The translations under genes and the position numbers were made by a program. Under the pieces are notes generated by a model that saw only the letters and a list, made by a program, of their open reading frames with translations, did no database searches and was not told the origin of the DNA. From Paenibacillus sp. S150 (GTDB lineage Bacteria > Bacillota > Bacilli > Paenibacillales > Paenibacillaceae): a stretch of DNA of 48,070 bases. The stretch spans positions 1-48,070 of the forward strand of contig NZ_JACBYI010000051.1 of the NCBI RefSeq assembly GCF_019352175.1. Reading direction: 5' to 3'. This document shows, in pieces, positions 1-8,103 of this stretch (the first letter of the stretch is position 1; the number at the start of each line of letters is the position of its first letter).

Positions 1-130
1 AAACCGACGTATTTTATGGTATTCTTCATAGTAACAGCTCCTTTCGCATGTAGCTCTGAAATGGTTTCCACTTCCATTTTAACCTACGGTGTGCGAACAG
101 GGGCTGCCTTTCGTTCATCATAACTTAACA

Positions 131-373
131 TCCCTGCCCCGGTAGGGGCCTCGGCTGGACCCGCTCTATTTCGCGCTTCCTCCTGCAAAACATAGAACCC
201 GCAGACTCCGCACGGCTCAGGAGACTCAGCGCAATTCAGTAAACTATGCATGGCTCAGCAAACTCTGCACAACTCAGTACGATTCAGCACGAATAAGACG
301 CATTACAATTTCCCCTCTAATCTTCATAACATACCTTATCCACAATTGACAAGAAGCATAATTTCCTAAACGA
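131..373. repeat. Long intergenic repeat, left copy (10-bp periodic core)
   Basis: This stretch closely matches 47699-47944 at the other end of the window. Shared landmarks, in order, are CTGCCCCGGTAG, GCTTCCTCCTGCAAAACATA, a run of CTCAGCAC-like decamers (about 202-293 here), TTATCCACAATTGAC and AAGCATAATTTCCTAAACGA. The decamer part is degenerate with a period of 10. No coding potential is seen. The similarity stops at 373, exactly where the right copy runs into a group II intron end. Confidence 0.8.
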
Positions 374-480
374 CAAGTGGAAACGGCTTCACCGTCCTGA
401 TAAGGACAGTATCCGTTTCAGCGAGAAAAATAAGGCTAATTTTTAGCTTTAAACATATAAATAAGTTCTTATCTTTTAAG
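374..480 (+). repeat. REP-like palindromic repeat, copy 1
   Basis: A stem-loop element. GAAACGG pairs with CCGTTTC, and an inner CCGTCCT/AGGACAG arm extends the stem. A conserved tail follows (CAGCGAGAAA, ATAAGGCTAATTT, AACATATAAAT, TTCTTATCTTT). Other copies lie at 10711-10850 and 38373-38492, with partial copies at 18973-19017 and 28782-28837. Confidence 0.75.
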
Positions 481-483
481 AAA

Positions 484-499
484 GACGCCTATCGGCGTC
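484..499. other. Short perfect hairpin GACGCC-TATC-GGCGTC
   Basis: A perfect 6-bp stem with a 4-nt loop lies between the REP-like repeat and the 51-bp tandem array. On the minus strand it is followed by TTTCTT, so it could be a weak minus-strand terminator. No gene ends near it, so the role is open. Confidence 0.4.
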
Positions 500-552
500 C
501 TATAGTAAGAATGCTGCCCTTTCAGTGGGGAGGAAAAGAATCATTTCGCGCT

Positions 553-840
553 GATTCCCTCCTCCAGCCGGCTTCGGGCGAATACAAAGGTACTTCTGCC
601 TTTGATTCCCTCCTCCAGCCGGCTTCGGGCGAATTCAAAGGTACTTATGCCTCTGATTCCCTCCTCCAGCCGCCTTCGGGCGGATTCAAAGGTACTTCTG
701 CCTCTGATTCCCTCCTCCAGCCGGCTTCGGGCGAAATCAAAGGTACTTCTGCCTTTGATTCCCTCCTCCAGCCGGCTTCGGGCGAAATCAAAGGCATTTC
801 TGCCTTTGATTCCCTCTACCTCCCCGCTGCGGCCAACGCA
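553..840 (+). repeat. 51-bp tandem repeat, five full units plus a partial one
   Basis: Five consecutive 51-bp units start at 553, 604, 655, 706 and 757; a partial unit begins at 808 and degenerates within about 30 bp. Each unit begins GATTCCCTCCTCCAGCC and carries a TTCG tetraloop hairpin. In unit 3 the stem is perfect (CCGCC-TTCG-GGCGG); in the others it has one mismatch. Because 51 is a multiple of 3, the array is open in two frames and gives a repetitive 119-residue reading. That reading has no ribosome-binding site and no sensible composition, so I treat the array as non-coding. Confidence 0.85.
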
Positions 841-1109
841 ATCGCGCAGTTTGCCTGGCCGGAGTCCTGATCCATTCTTTCATTTACAGCGCAGCCGTGA
901 AATAACGGATAAGCTTCGCTTCCCCCAAAACATATAAACCCGAATTTCGAGAGTAAGTATCCACAAATCGTCTAAAAAGCTCTACACGAAGGGATTTTTT
1001 GCTAAAAACAGCTTGCACCAAAGGGGTGAAGGAAAAAGAGGGTTTATCCCTTGTCCGATCTGGAATGGTTCAATTCACTTTCGAAATTCAGGATAAGTTC
1101 TCTATCGAG

Positions 1110-1163
1110 AAAAAGGAGCGAAATTTGCCGGACACCCCGTCCGCAAGATTCCGCTCCCTTTTT
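1110..1163 (-). terminator. Bidirectional Rho-independent terminator after the MFS gene
   Basis: GGAGCGAAAT pairs with ATTCCGCTCC across a long loop, flanked by an A-run on one side and a T-run on the other, so it can stop transcription in both directions. It lies about 60 bp downstream of the stop codon of the minus-strand MFS gene and closes the eight-gene locus. The 840-1109 stretch to its left shows nothing recognisable. Confidence 0.75.
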
Positions 1164-1221
1164 ACGATCAACCTTTCTGTTTTGCCATGTACTGTTAGCG
1201 AATCCGTCCGCCGATGCTGCC

Positions 1222-2418
1222 TTACAGCTTGGCCTCATCCGCATTGGACACCCCTTCCCGGCGGGCGCTGCCGATGGCCGGATCGATATGGGTAAAGCTT
1301 GAAATAATCAGCATAATTACTCCGTTGCTTAGAAAAATCGCCCCGAGCCCCACCGCGCCGCCGATGCCTCCAAAAATCATGGGGGCAAAAAATTGCAGTA
1401 TCCGGTTGATTGAGACCCGCAGACCCAGTATTTCCCCGTGCCTCTGCACCGGGCTTAAATCAAGAGCATACACCATGCTGAGCGGCTGCCCGATCCCGAG
1501 GCTGGCCCCTATTACGGCAAGCAATACACCAAGCCACACCGGCAGCTCCGTCAAGGAAATCAGCATATAAGCGGCGGCCGAGACAATCAGGGTTCCGGTC
1601 ATTATCCGGCTTCTTCCCAGCCATCTGATAATCGGATACTGCAGAAAACGCACGATCAGCGACATAAGCGCAGAGACGGAAAGGGCCAGTCCGATTGTGC
1701 CGGAGGACATGCCGATGCTGGTGCCGTACAGCGGAAAATAAGCCGTGATCAATTCTTTGGAATAGAGCACGACGCCGCTGATCAGAATTGCATTGCGCAA
1801 ATTGACATTGCCGAGCAGGCGCCAGATCGGCTCGACATGGCCTGCAGATGATCTGGCAGCCGGATCTCCCCACTGCCAATCCTTTTTCTTCAGCAAAAGC
1901 CCCAGCAAAATAGCGATCATCGAAGCGAATGCAGAAATTCCAAAGGACCATTGAAACCCGAAACGGGCATAAGTAAAGCCGCTTACCAGCGGCCCGAGCA
2001 TTTCTCCTATCGCTCCCGAGAGGCTGTGCGTGGCGATGAGACGATCCCGTTCTCCAGGCATATTCCCCACGGTTTTCTGGATGGATAATACGATAAAGAG
2101 CTGCGAGAATCCAAGCATGATCTGCGAAAAAAACAGGACGGGCAGGACGGGAAACATAATCGGCAGGAGAAAGCCCGCAAGCAGACCGCAGCCGCCCATG
2201 TAAACCATTCTCCTGGCGCCGATCCGGTCCACCCATCTGCCCGTGCGAGCGGCAATCAGCATTGGAACTAAGGAATATGAAGCGACCAGTACACCGATGA
2301 CGACCGAGGTAAACCCGAGCTGCTCGGAATAAATAGAGACGATCGGCCGCGTTGCCGCAAGTCCAAAGCTGTGCAGCGTGTTGATCAGCAGCATGATAAA
2401 GAAAACCATATGTGACAT
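1222..2418 (-). CDS. MFS transporter (12-TM permease), last gene of the amidase/Opp locus
   Basis: A 398-residue integral membrane protein with about twelve hydrophobic segments and the major facilitator loop motif after TM2 (GRWVDRIGARR, a form of the DRxGRR signature). Length and hydropathy are normal for the DHA1-like drug or metabolite exporters. Substrate cannot be read from sequence. It is the last gene of a same-strand block: RpiR regulator, amidase, Opp importer, then this gene. A hairpin at 2442-2475 separates it from oppF, so it may be transcribed less strongly than the importer. The ATG at 2418 has only a weak ribosome-binding site (GGTGA). One possible role, an inference only, is export of a product released by the amidase. 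Confidence 0.88.
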   Translation of the reverse strand: MSHMVFFIMLLINTLHSFGLAATRPIVSIYSEQLGFTSVVIGVLVASYSLVPMLIAARTGRWVDRIGARRMVYMGGCGLLAGFLLPIMFPVLPVLFFSQIMLGFSQLFIVLSIQKTVGNMPGERDRLIATHSLSGAIGEMLGPLVSGFTYARFGFQWSFGISAFASMIAILLGLLLKKKDWQWGDPAARSSAGHVEPIWRLLGNVNLRNAILISGVVLYSKELITAYFPLYGTSIGMSSGTIGLALSVSALMSLIVRFLQYPIIRWLGRSRIMTGTLIVSAAAYMLISLTELPVWLGVLLAVIGASLGIGQPLSMVYALDLSPVQRHGEILGLRVSINRILQFFAPMIFGGIGGAVGLGAIFLSNGVIMLIISSFTHIDPAIGSARREGVSNADEAKL

Positions 2419-2441
2419 TCACCAGCCTAGTAAAAATCGCA

Positions 2442-2475
2442 GTTATATAAGCTTCTTAAGCTCACTCTATATAAC
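2442..2475 (-). terminator. Hairpin between oppF-like gene and MFS gene (terminator or attenuator)
   Basis: GTTATATA pairs with TATATAAC around an inner AGCTT-AAG-AAGCT stem. Read on the minus strand it is followed by TGCGATTTTT. It lies 8 bp past the stop of the oppF-like gene and 24 bp before the MFS start. It may end most importer transcripts while letting some reach the MFS gene. Confidence 0.5.
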
Positions 2476-2483
2476 GACCTATA

Positions 2484-3482
2484 TCAAATTTTCTTTCGTA
2501 CGCTTCCGGGCTCGGGGTACAGGACACAGGACACCGTATGTCCAGGCTCTACCTCCACGGACTTCGGAATACCGCTTGCGCAGCTTTCGGAGGCAAACGG
2601 GCACCGCGTGCGGAACCGGCAGCCGGAAGGCGGGTTAAGCGGACTCGGAAGCTCGCCGGTCAGGTTGAAATGATCCAGATTCCGCTTGTTCACTTCCATC
2701 GATGGCGCCGAGTTAAACAGGGCCTGGGTATACGGGTGGTACGGGCTGCCGTAGATTTGATCGGCGGGACCCCGTTCCACGACCATTCCCAGGTACATAA
2801 CCATCACTTCGTCGCTCATTGTCTGCACAACATTCAAATCGTGAGATATGAAAATCATCGACAGATGAAATTCCTGCTGCAAGTCGCGGAACAGATTCAG
2901 CACCTGCGCCTGGATTGACTTGTCCAGTGCCGACACCGCTTCATCGGCGATCAGGATTTTCGGCTCCAGCACCAGCGCCCGCGCAATGGCAACGCGCTGC
3001 CGCTGGCCCCCGCTCAGCGTCTGCGGATAACGCTCGGCAAAGCTGCGGGGGATGCCCACTGCATCCAGATAACGATATGCCCGGCTTCGGCCTTCGGCTT
3101 TGGAGGCGCCGCCCACCCACAGGCTGAATGCCACATTGTCAAGCAGGGTCATCTTTGGGTTGAGAGACGAATACGGGTCCTGAAAGACCATCTGAATATC
3201 CTTCCGGTATTCTTTGAACTGGGATTTGGAAAGCTTGATCAAATCCTTGTCCCTATATTGAATCTCCCCCCGGTCGGATTCGATCAGCCGCAGGATCAGG
3301 CGGGCCAGCGTCGATTTCCCGCATCCCGATTCCCCGACAATGCCGAAGGTTTTCCGCGCCGGCAGATCGAAGGACACATCATGAACTGCCGATACCACAT
3401 GCTTCACTTTTCCGACGAAATTTTTGGTCAAAAAGGTTTTTGACACCTGCTTCACTTCCAGAATGGCCGTTTCGCTGTCCAT
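2484..3482 (-). CDS. Oligopeptide/dipeptide ABC importer ATP-binding protein, OppF/DppF type
   Basis: A 332-residue cytoplasmic ATPase that powers import through the OppB/OppC-type permeases. Visible motifs are Walker A (GESGCGKST), the ABC signature (LSGGQRQRVAIAR), Walker B (ILIADEAVSALD) and the switch histidine region (ISHDLNVV). The C-terminal tail has the cysteine-containing motif of the Opp/Dpp subfamily (GCRFRTRCPFA). I chose the ATG at 3482 because GGGAGG lies about 10 nt upstream; a GTG at 3509 would overlap the upstream gene and has no good ribosome-binding site. With the OppD-like gene at 7075 it should form the ATPase heterodimer. Confidence 0.93.
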   Translation of the reverse strand: MDSETAILEVKQVSKTFLTKNFVGKVKHVVSAVHDVSFDLPARKTFGIVGESGCGKSTLARLILRLIESDRGEIQYRDKDLIKLSKSQFKEYRKDIQMVFQDPYSSLNPKMTLLDNVAFSLWVGGASKAEGRSRAYRYLDAVGIPRSFAERYPQTLSGGQRQRVAIARALVLEPKILIADEAVSALDKSIQAQVLNLFRDLQQEFHLSMIFISHDLNVVQTMSDEVMVMYLGMVVERGPADQIYGSPYHPYTQALFNSAPSMEVNKRNLDHFNLTGELPSPLNPPSGCRFRTRCPFASESCASGIPKSVEVEPGHTVSCVLYPEPGSVRKKI

Positions 3483-3505
3483 AGCTTCAGTCCCTCCCGT
3501 TGGAA

Positions 3506-4402
3506 TCACTTTACTTGCAAGGCGTCCCGGATACCGTCAGCGCACAAGTTGATGCAGAGCGAGGTCAGGAAGAGAAAGCCTCCCGGTACGACAGTTAACA
3601 GCGGATCGACGAAGATCAACTGCTTGATGCTGTTCAGCATCACGCCCCATTCCGGCGTCGGTGGCGACACTCCGAGGCCGAGGAAGCTAAGACCTGCAGC
3701 GATGACGATCCCGATGGAAATCTGGCTGGAGGAGTATACGAACAGCTCGCTGAATACGTTCGGGACGATGTGATGCCGCATGATCTGCAGCGAGCTGGCC
3801 CCGCTGGATTTGGCCGCTTCAATAAACTCCTGATTGCGGATGCGCTTCACCGCTGTTTCAAGCACACGTGCGACAGGAGGGATAAACACGATGGAGATGG
3901 CGATCATGATATTGATGCTCCCTTGCCCCAATGCGGCCGAAACCGCAATCGACAGGATCACTGCGGGAAAAGCATAGAAGATATCCAGCGTACGCATGAT
4001 GATCGCATTGACCGTGCCGCCGTAATATCCGGCGATGATGCCCAGCGCGCCTCCGGCAATAGCGGCCACGATAACGGGCAAAAAACCGGACAGCAGCGTC
4101 AATCGTCCGCCGTACAAAATACGGGTGAGCATATCCCTGCCCTGCTCGTCCGTACCCAGAAAGTATCCCGGCGTTCCGATGGGTTGAAGCCGGTTCTTGA
4201 TGTCCCCTTCCAGCGGGGAGTACGGACTAATCCAGTTTGCCAAAAGTATGGAAAGAACGATTAGTACAAGGATGACAAAAGCGATAGTTGCAACCCGGTT
4301 TTTAAAAAACGCCCTGATGGCTTTCCGGTAGAATTTCTCTTCTTCAGCCACCGCCGGTTCAGCCAGCGCGGGTGCTGTGCCGGTAATTTGACTGCTTAAC
4401 AT
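3506..4402 (-). CDS. Oligopeptide/dipeptide ABC importer permease, OppC/DppC type
   Basis: A 298-residue inner-membrane permease. A soluble N-terminal arm of about 35 residues precedes TM1 (FVILVLIVLSILLANWI). The OppC-family pattern follows: a long extracytoplasmic loop containing GTDEQGRDMLTRILYGGR, then the cytoplasmic EAA loop (EFIEAAKSSGASSLQIMRHH) that docks on the ATPases. Start ATG at 4402 is preceded by AAAGGAGG. It lies 20 bp after the oppB-like stop and just before the oppF-like gene, as expected for one operon. Confidence 0.94.
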   Translation of the reverse strand: MLSSQITGTAPALAEPAVAEEEKFYRKAIRAFFKNRVATIAFVILVLIVLSILLANWISPYSPLEGDIKNRLQPIGTPGYFLGTDEQGRDMLTRILYGGRLTLLSGFLPVIVAAIAGGALGIIAGYYGGTVNAIIMRTLDIFYAFPAVILSIAVSAALGQGSINIMIAISIVFIPPVARVLETAVKRIRNQEFIEAAKSSGASSLQIMRHHIVPNVFSELFVYSSSQISIGIVIAAGLSFLGLGVSPPTPEWGVMLNSIKQLIFVDPLLTVVPGGFLFLTSLCINLCADGIRDALQVK

Positions 4403-4422
4403 GAAACTGCCTCCTTTCGCGT

Positions 4423-5364
4423 TCAGGCATTCTGGACTCTCGGATCCAGCAGCGCATGCAGCAAATCTACTACGATATTGAGCACGACGAAAAAGATGGA
4501 AATGAGCAATATCCCGGACTGGATGATGGGATAATCCCGCTGACTGATTCCCTGGTAAATAAGCTGTCCCAGCCCCGGCCAGGAAAAAACGGTTTCGACC
4601 AGGATCGAACCGCCCAGAAGGGAACTGAATTGCAGCCCGGCAATCGTCAGAATGGAAGGTGTCGCATTCTTCAGCACATGCCTCAGAATCGTCGTGGTTT
4701 TCACCCCTTTCGCCCTTAGCGTAAGGACGAATTCTTCATGCAGAAGATCGTATACACTGCTGCGCACCATGCGCGTCATTACGCCCAGCGTTACCATGCC
4801 TGCCGCGATTGACGGCATGATCATATGCTTCAGCAAATCGAAGCTGGCGCCGTCAAGGGACACCTTGCCCATAGGGGGCAGCCATCCTAGCGCCACTCCG
4901 AAAATCCCCATAAGAATCAGCCCGCCCCAGAAATTCGGGACGCTGATTCCAATGATAGCAACGATGTTGCCGAGGGCGGCAAACCAGGACTCCGGCTTAT
5001 ACGCCGCCAGAAAACCGAGCAGAATGCTAAAGACAAACGCGAAGGCGGCGGCGCCGAGGGCTAGCAGCAGACTATTGGAGAAGGCTTGAATAAGCAGCGA
5101 GTTGACAGAGGTCGATTTCACAATGGAACGGCCCAGATTGCCGGTCAGCAGATCTCCGAGCCACCGGAAATATTGGATGTACAGCGGCTGATCCAATCCA
5201 AGATCGGCGATCAGCTGGTCCTTCACCTCCTGGGATGATTCGGGAGGAACCAGAGCGTCCACCGGATTCCCGGGGACGATCTGGATAACAAGGAAAACTA
5301 CGAGCGTAACGCCAAACAGGGTAGGAATCATCAGGAGAAGCCGCTTCATCAGAAAGTTAAGCAT
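4423..5364 (-). CDS. Oligopeptide/dipeptide ABC importer permease, OppB/DppB type
   Basis: A 313-residue inner-membrane permease, the partner of the OppC-type subunit. The N-terminus (LNFLMKRLLLMIPTLFGV, then VIQIVPGNPVDAL) is the standard OppB/DppB opening. An EAA-type loop (FVLTLRAKGVKTTTILRHV) and a C-terminal DPR motif (LLDPRVQNA) are present. A GTG at 5367 and an ATG at 5364 are adjacent; the AGGTG ribosome-binding site fits the ATG better. It lies between the binding-protein gene (40-bp gap) and the oppC-like gene. Confidence 0.94.
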   Translation of the reverse strand: MLNFLMKRLLLMIPTLFGVTLVVFLVIQIVPGNPVDALVPPESSQEVKDQLIADLGLDQPLYIQYFRWLGDLLTGNLGRSIVKSTSVNSLLIQAFSNSLLLALGAAAFAFVFSILLGFLAAYKPESWFAALGNIVAIIGISVPNFWGGLILMGIFGVALGWLPPMGKVSLDGASFDLLKHMIMPSIAAGMVTLGVMTRMVRSSVYDLLHEEFVLTLRAKGVKTTTILRHVLKNATPSILTIAGLQFSSLLGGSILVETVFSWPGLGQLIYQGISQRDYPIIQSGILLISIFFVVLNIVVDLLHALLDPRVQNA

Positions 5365-5406
5365 CACTTCACCTCGTATTCTCGGAATTGGTCCGCTTGC
5401 ACCCTT

Positions 5407-7038
5407 CTATTCAACGGTCAGATGGGTCAGGTCCTGGAACCAGGACTGCGCCATGACGAAGCCCTTGACGTTCGGAGCAAGCGCCCGCAAATTCTTGTCG
5501 TGGACAATGAAGATCCAGGGCGCATCATCGGTAATAATTCCCGAAGCCTCCTGCATGAGCGCATCGACCTCTTCGGGCTTGGCTACCTTGATTCTGTCCA
5601 GAAGCACTTCGACCTCGTCATTGGAATATTTGCCCCTGTTGTTGCCGACAGGAGCCCAGGAGCTCTTGGCGAAGTTAAAGTCAATCGCCCGAATCGGCGT
5701 GTAGGTTCCTGTGGAAATCAAAACACCGCCTACTTCCCGGTCCGTCGGGAAGCCGTTTGCGAAGGTGGTCAAGAGCGACTGCCACTCCATAACCTCCAGC
5801 TTGATTTGAATGCCGACATCGGCGAGATTTTTCTGGACGTATTCCGCAATAGGCTGCGGCCACATATTGCCCGAGCCGGCAGAAGGCAGCACGAAGGTCG
5901 ATTCGAACCCGTCCGGGTAGCCAGCCTCCGCAAGCAGCGCCTTTGCTTTCTCCGGATCATAGCTGTATTTATAGTCGTCGTTGTACCAGGACTGGGCCGG
6001 GTACATTAACGCATTCGCCGGTTCAGCCGCGCCGCCCAGCAAATCGTTCGCTATGCCTTCCCGGTCGACGGCATAGTTCGCCGCTTGCCGGACCAGCTTA
6101 TTGCTCCAGATATCCGAATTCATGTTCAGCATAAACGGAAGCACATGGGGATACGGGTTCAAGTACACCTGGTAGCCCTGGCTCTCCAGGATGCTCATCG
6201 ATTCAGGCGGCGGCAGCTCCGCCCAGTTGACTTCACCCGACTGCAGCGCCGCAAGTCTCGCCGCCGGGTCGGTGATCGGTCTCAGCACCAGCTTGGAAAT
6301 CAGAGGCACGTCACCCCAATAATCGGTGTTAGCTTCCATCGTCATGCTTTGCCCTTCAACCATCTCTACGAATTTGAAGGGGCCGGTGCCTACCGGATGC
6401 TGGGCATAATCTTCGCCGGAGGTTTTGACGGCTTCCGGGCTTGCAAACAGCATCCAGGTCAAATCCCATTCCAGCAAGGAATACGGTTCCTTCGTCACCA
6501 GTTGAATCGTCATATCGTCTATCTTGGAATAGGAGCCGATCCATTTGGTGTAGTTGGCTAAACCGGCGGACATTTTCGGGGAAAAATATTCAAAGTCTTC
6601 TTTCATCACACGATCGAAGTTGAAGATTGCCGCGTCGGCATTCCAGTCTGTGCCATCGTGGAATTTCACGCCGGCACGAAGGTGAAAGGTCCAGGTGGTC
6701 TGGTCATCGGAAACCTCCCACGATTCCGCAAGCGCCGCCTTGGGCACCGCCGGCTTGCTGTCGCTGGACAAATCCCAGCGCACCAGCCCGTCATAGAGCT
6801 GGAACCCGACAAATCGCAGGCCCTCGGAGCCTTCTGTCGGACCGACGTCGGGAACGGGAATGTTGCCGGCTGTCATGGCGACGACAAGCGTTCCTCCTTT
6901 GCCGCCCCCCGTATCAGCAGCCGCTTGCTCGTCAACGTTTGCCGCAGACTCTCCCGAATTGCTGCTGCAAGCCGAAAGCAGCAGCACAAGGACGATGCTA
7001 ATAATTCCGTAATAACACCAATTCCGTTGACGTTTCAC
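5407..7038 (-). CDS. Peptide-type solute-binding lipoprotein, SBP_bac_5 (OppA/DppA) family
   Basis: A 543-residue extracellular lipoprotein that should capture the ligand for the OppBCDF-type importer. The signal peptide ends in a lipobox (LLSAC, lipidated Cys24), followed by a Ser/Asn/Asp/Gly-rich linker. Family features follow: LAESWEVSDDQTTWTFHLR and FHDGTDWNADAAIFNFDRV near the start, GTGPFKFVE in the middle and ALLAEAGYPDGFE later. Length is typical (500-560). The start is GTG with AAGGGGG eight bases upstream. It lies between the oppD-like and oppB-like genes. The ligand is unknown; the neighbouring amidase suggests an amide, but that is inference. Confidence 0.93.
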   Translation of the reverse strand: MKRQRNWCYYGIISIVLVLLLSACSSNSGESAANVDEQAAADTGGGKGGTLVVAMTAGNIPVPDVGPTEGSEGLRFVGFQLYDGLVRWDLSSDSKPAVPKAALAESWEVSDDQTTWTFHLRAGVKFHDGTDWNADAAIFNFDRVMKEDFEYFSPKMSAGLANYTKWIGSYSKIDDMTIQLVTKEPYSLLEWDLTWMLFASPEAVKTSGEDYAQHPVGTGPFKFVEMVEGQSMTMEANTDYWGDVPLISKLVLRPITDPAARLAALQSGEVNWAELPPPESMSILESQGYQVYLNPYPHVLPFMLNMNSDIWSNKLVRQAANYAVDREGIANDLLGGAAEPANALMYPAQSWYNDDYKYSYDPEKAKALLAEAGYPDGFESTFVLPSAGSGNMWPQPIAEYVQKNLADVGIQIKLEVMEWQSLLTTFANGFPTDREVGGVLISTGTYTPIRAIDFNFAKSSWAPVGNNRGKYSNDEVEVLLDRIKVAKPEEVDALMQEASGIITDDAPWIFIVHDKNLRALAPNVKGFVMAQSWFQDLTHLTVE

Positions 7039-7074
7039 TATGAATGCCCCCTTAAGTCTTTAGCTGTCTTTTCC

Positions 7075-8070
7075 TTATAAAAGTGAATGTTCCGGCACAT
7101 GCGTTATCGTGTCTGCATTTAAATGGCAAGCGAAATGATGACCCCCTCCCAGCGAAGTGATCTCCGGCTGTTCATGCCGGCAGCGATCCATTGCCCAGCG
7201 GCAGCGATCTACAAAAGCGCAGCCTGCGGGCATATTGGCGATGGTCGGAGGCTGTCCCGGAATGGCCGTCAGCGCACCGCGCTGGCCGGGGCGGGGAGTA
7301 GCCTCGATCAGCCCCTTCGTGTAAGGATGTGACGGAGTCCCCAGCACCTGCCTGACATCTCCGAATTCCACGATTTTGCCGGCGTACATTACGGCGATCT
7401 CGTCGGCCATTTCGATAGCCACTCCAATGTCATGAGTGACCAGAATAACGGTCATGCCATATTCCTGCTGAATTTTCTTGAATAAGGTCAGGATTTGAGC
7501 CTGAATAGTGACGTCAAGAGCGGTGGTCGGCTCATCGGCCAGCAGCAGCTGCGGCGTATTGGCCAATGACATGCCGATTACCGAACGCTGCCTCATGCCG
7601 CCGCTCATCTCAAAAGGGTAAGCGCGCATCCTCGTTTCCGGTGAAGGAATTCCCACCTTGGACAGCAATTCGATAACCTTGCCGCGGATGGTGTTCCTTG
7701 GAGCGGTTCCATGATCGCGCATGGATTCGCCGATTTGCGCCCCGACGCGATACAGCGGATCAAGGGCGGACAGGGAATCCTGGAAGACCATGGAAATCTG
7801 ATTTCCGCGAATGCGCTGCATCGATTTCTCGCTTTTATGCAGCAATTCTTCCCCGTTATAAAGCACCTGGCCGGACGTTACCGTATCCTTCGGCAGAATC
7901 CGCATAATCGAACGAAGCATCACACTTTTGCCCGAACCGGACTCGCCAAGCACAACGAGGGTCTTCCCTTTTTTCACATCAATAGAGACGCCGCGCACGG
8001 CAGGTACCTGTTTCCCCCGGATGGAGAATTCGGTAACGAGGTCGGTCACTTTCAGCAGGATGTCCGACAT
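7075..8070 (-). CDS. Oligopeptide/dipeptide ABC importer ATP-binding protein, OppD/DppD type
   Basis: A 331-residue ATPase, the second of the pair. It shows Walker A (GESGSGKSV), Q-loop (MVFQDSLSALDP), a divergent signature (MSGGMRQRSVIG), Walker B (LLLADEPTTALD) and the OppD-type C-terminal motif (GCAFVDRCRWAMDRC). In OppD proteins the signature is usually MSGGMRQRVMIA, so this one is nearly canonical. I chose the ATG at 8070 because GGGAGG lies eight bases upstream; the GTG at 8079 overlaps that site. It is separated from the oppF-like gene by the binding protein and permeases, so the order is D-A-B-C-F. Confidence 0.93.
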   Translation of the reverse strand: MSDILLKVTDLVTEFSIRGKQVPAVRGVSIDVKKGKTLVVLGESGSGKSVMLRSIMRILPKDTVTSGQVLYNGEELLHKSEKSMQRIRGNQISMVFQDSLSALDPLYRVGAQIGESMRDHGTAPRNTIRGKVIELLSKVGIPSPETRMRAYPFEMSGGMRQRSVIGMSLANTPQLLLADEPTTALDVTIQAQILTLFKKIQQEYGMTVILVTHDIGVAIEMADEIAVMYAGKIVEFGDVRQVLGTPSHPYTKGLIEATPRPGQRGALTAIPGQPPTIANMPAGCAFVDRCRWAMDRCRHEQPEITSLGGGHHFACHLNADTITHVPEHSLL

Positions 8071-8103
8071 GGTGGTCACCTCCCTGATCTAAACGGGGTC
8101 CGC

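Noticed and set aside
1..128. Possible 5' end of another group II intron or element at the left edge (GTGCGA near 91)
   Set aside because: No domain structure or exon match could be recognised; only the short sequence resembles an intron start.
553..840. CRISPR-like array
   Set aside because: The units are contiguous with no variable spacers, and no cas genes are present.
511..937. Two overlapping repetitive open frames (119 and 111 residues)
   Set aside because: They are translations of the 51-bp tandem array. The unit length is a multiple of three, so frames stay open; no ribosome-binding site, no family resemblance.
1460..2422. 320-residue minus-strand open frame inside the MFS gene
   Set aside because: It is an out-of-frame shadow of the 398-residue MFS protein, with Arg/His-rich nonsense composition.
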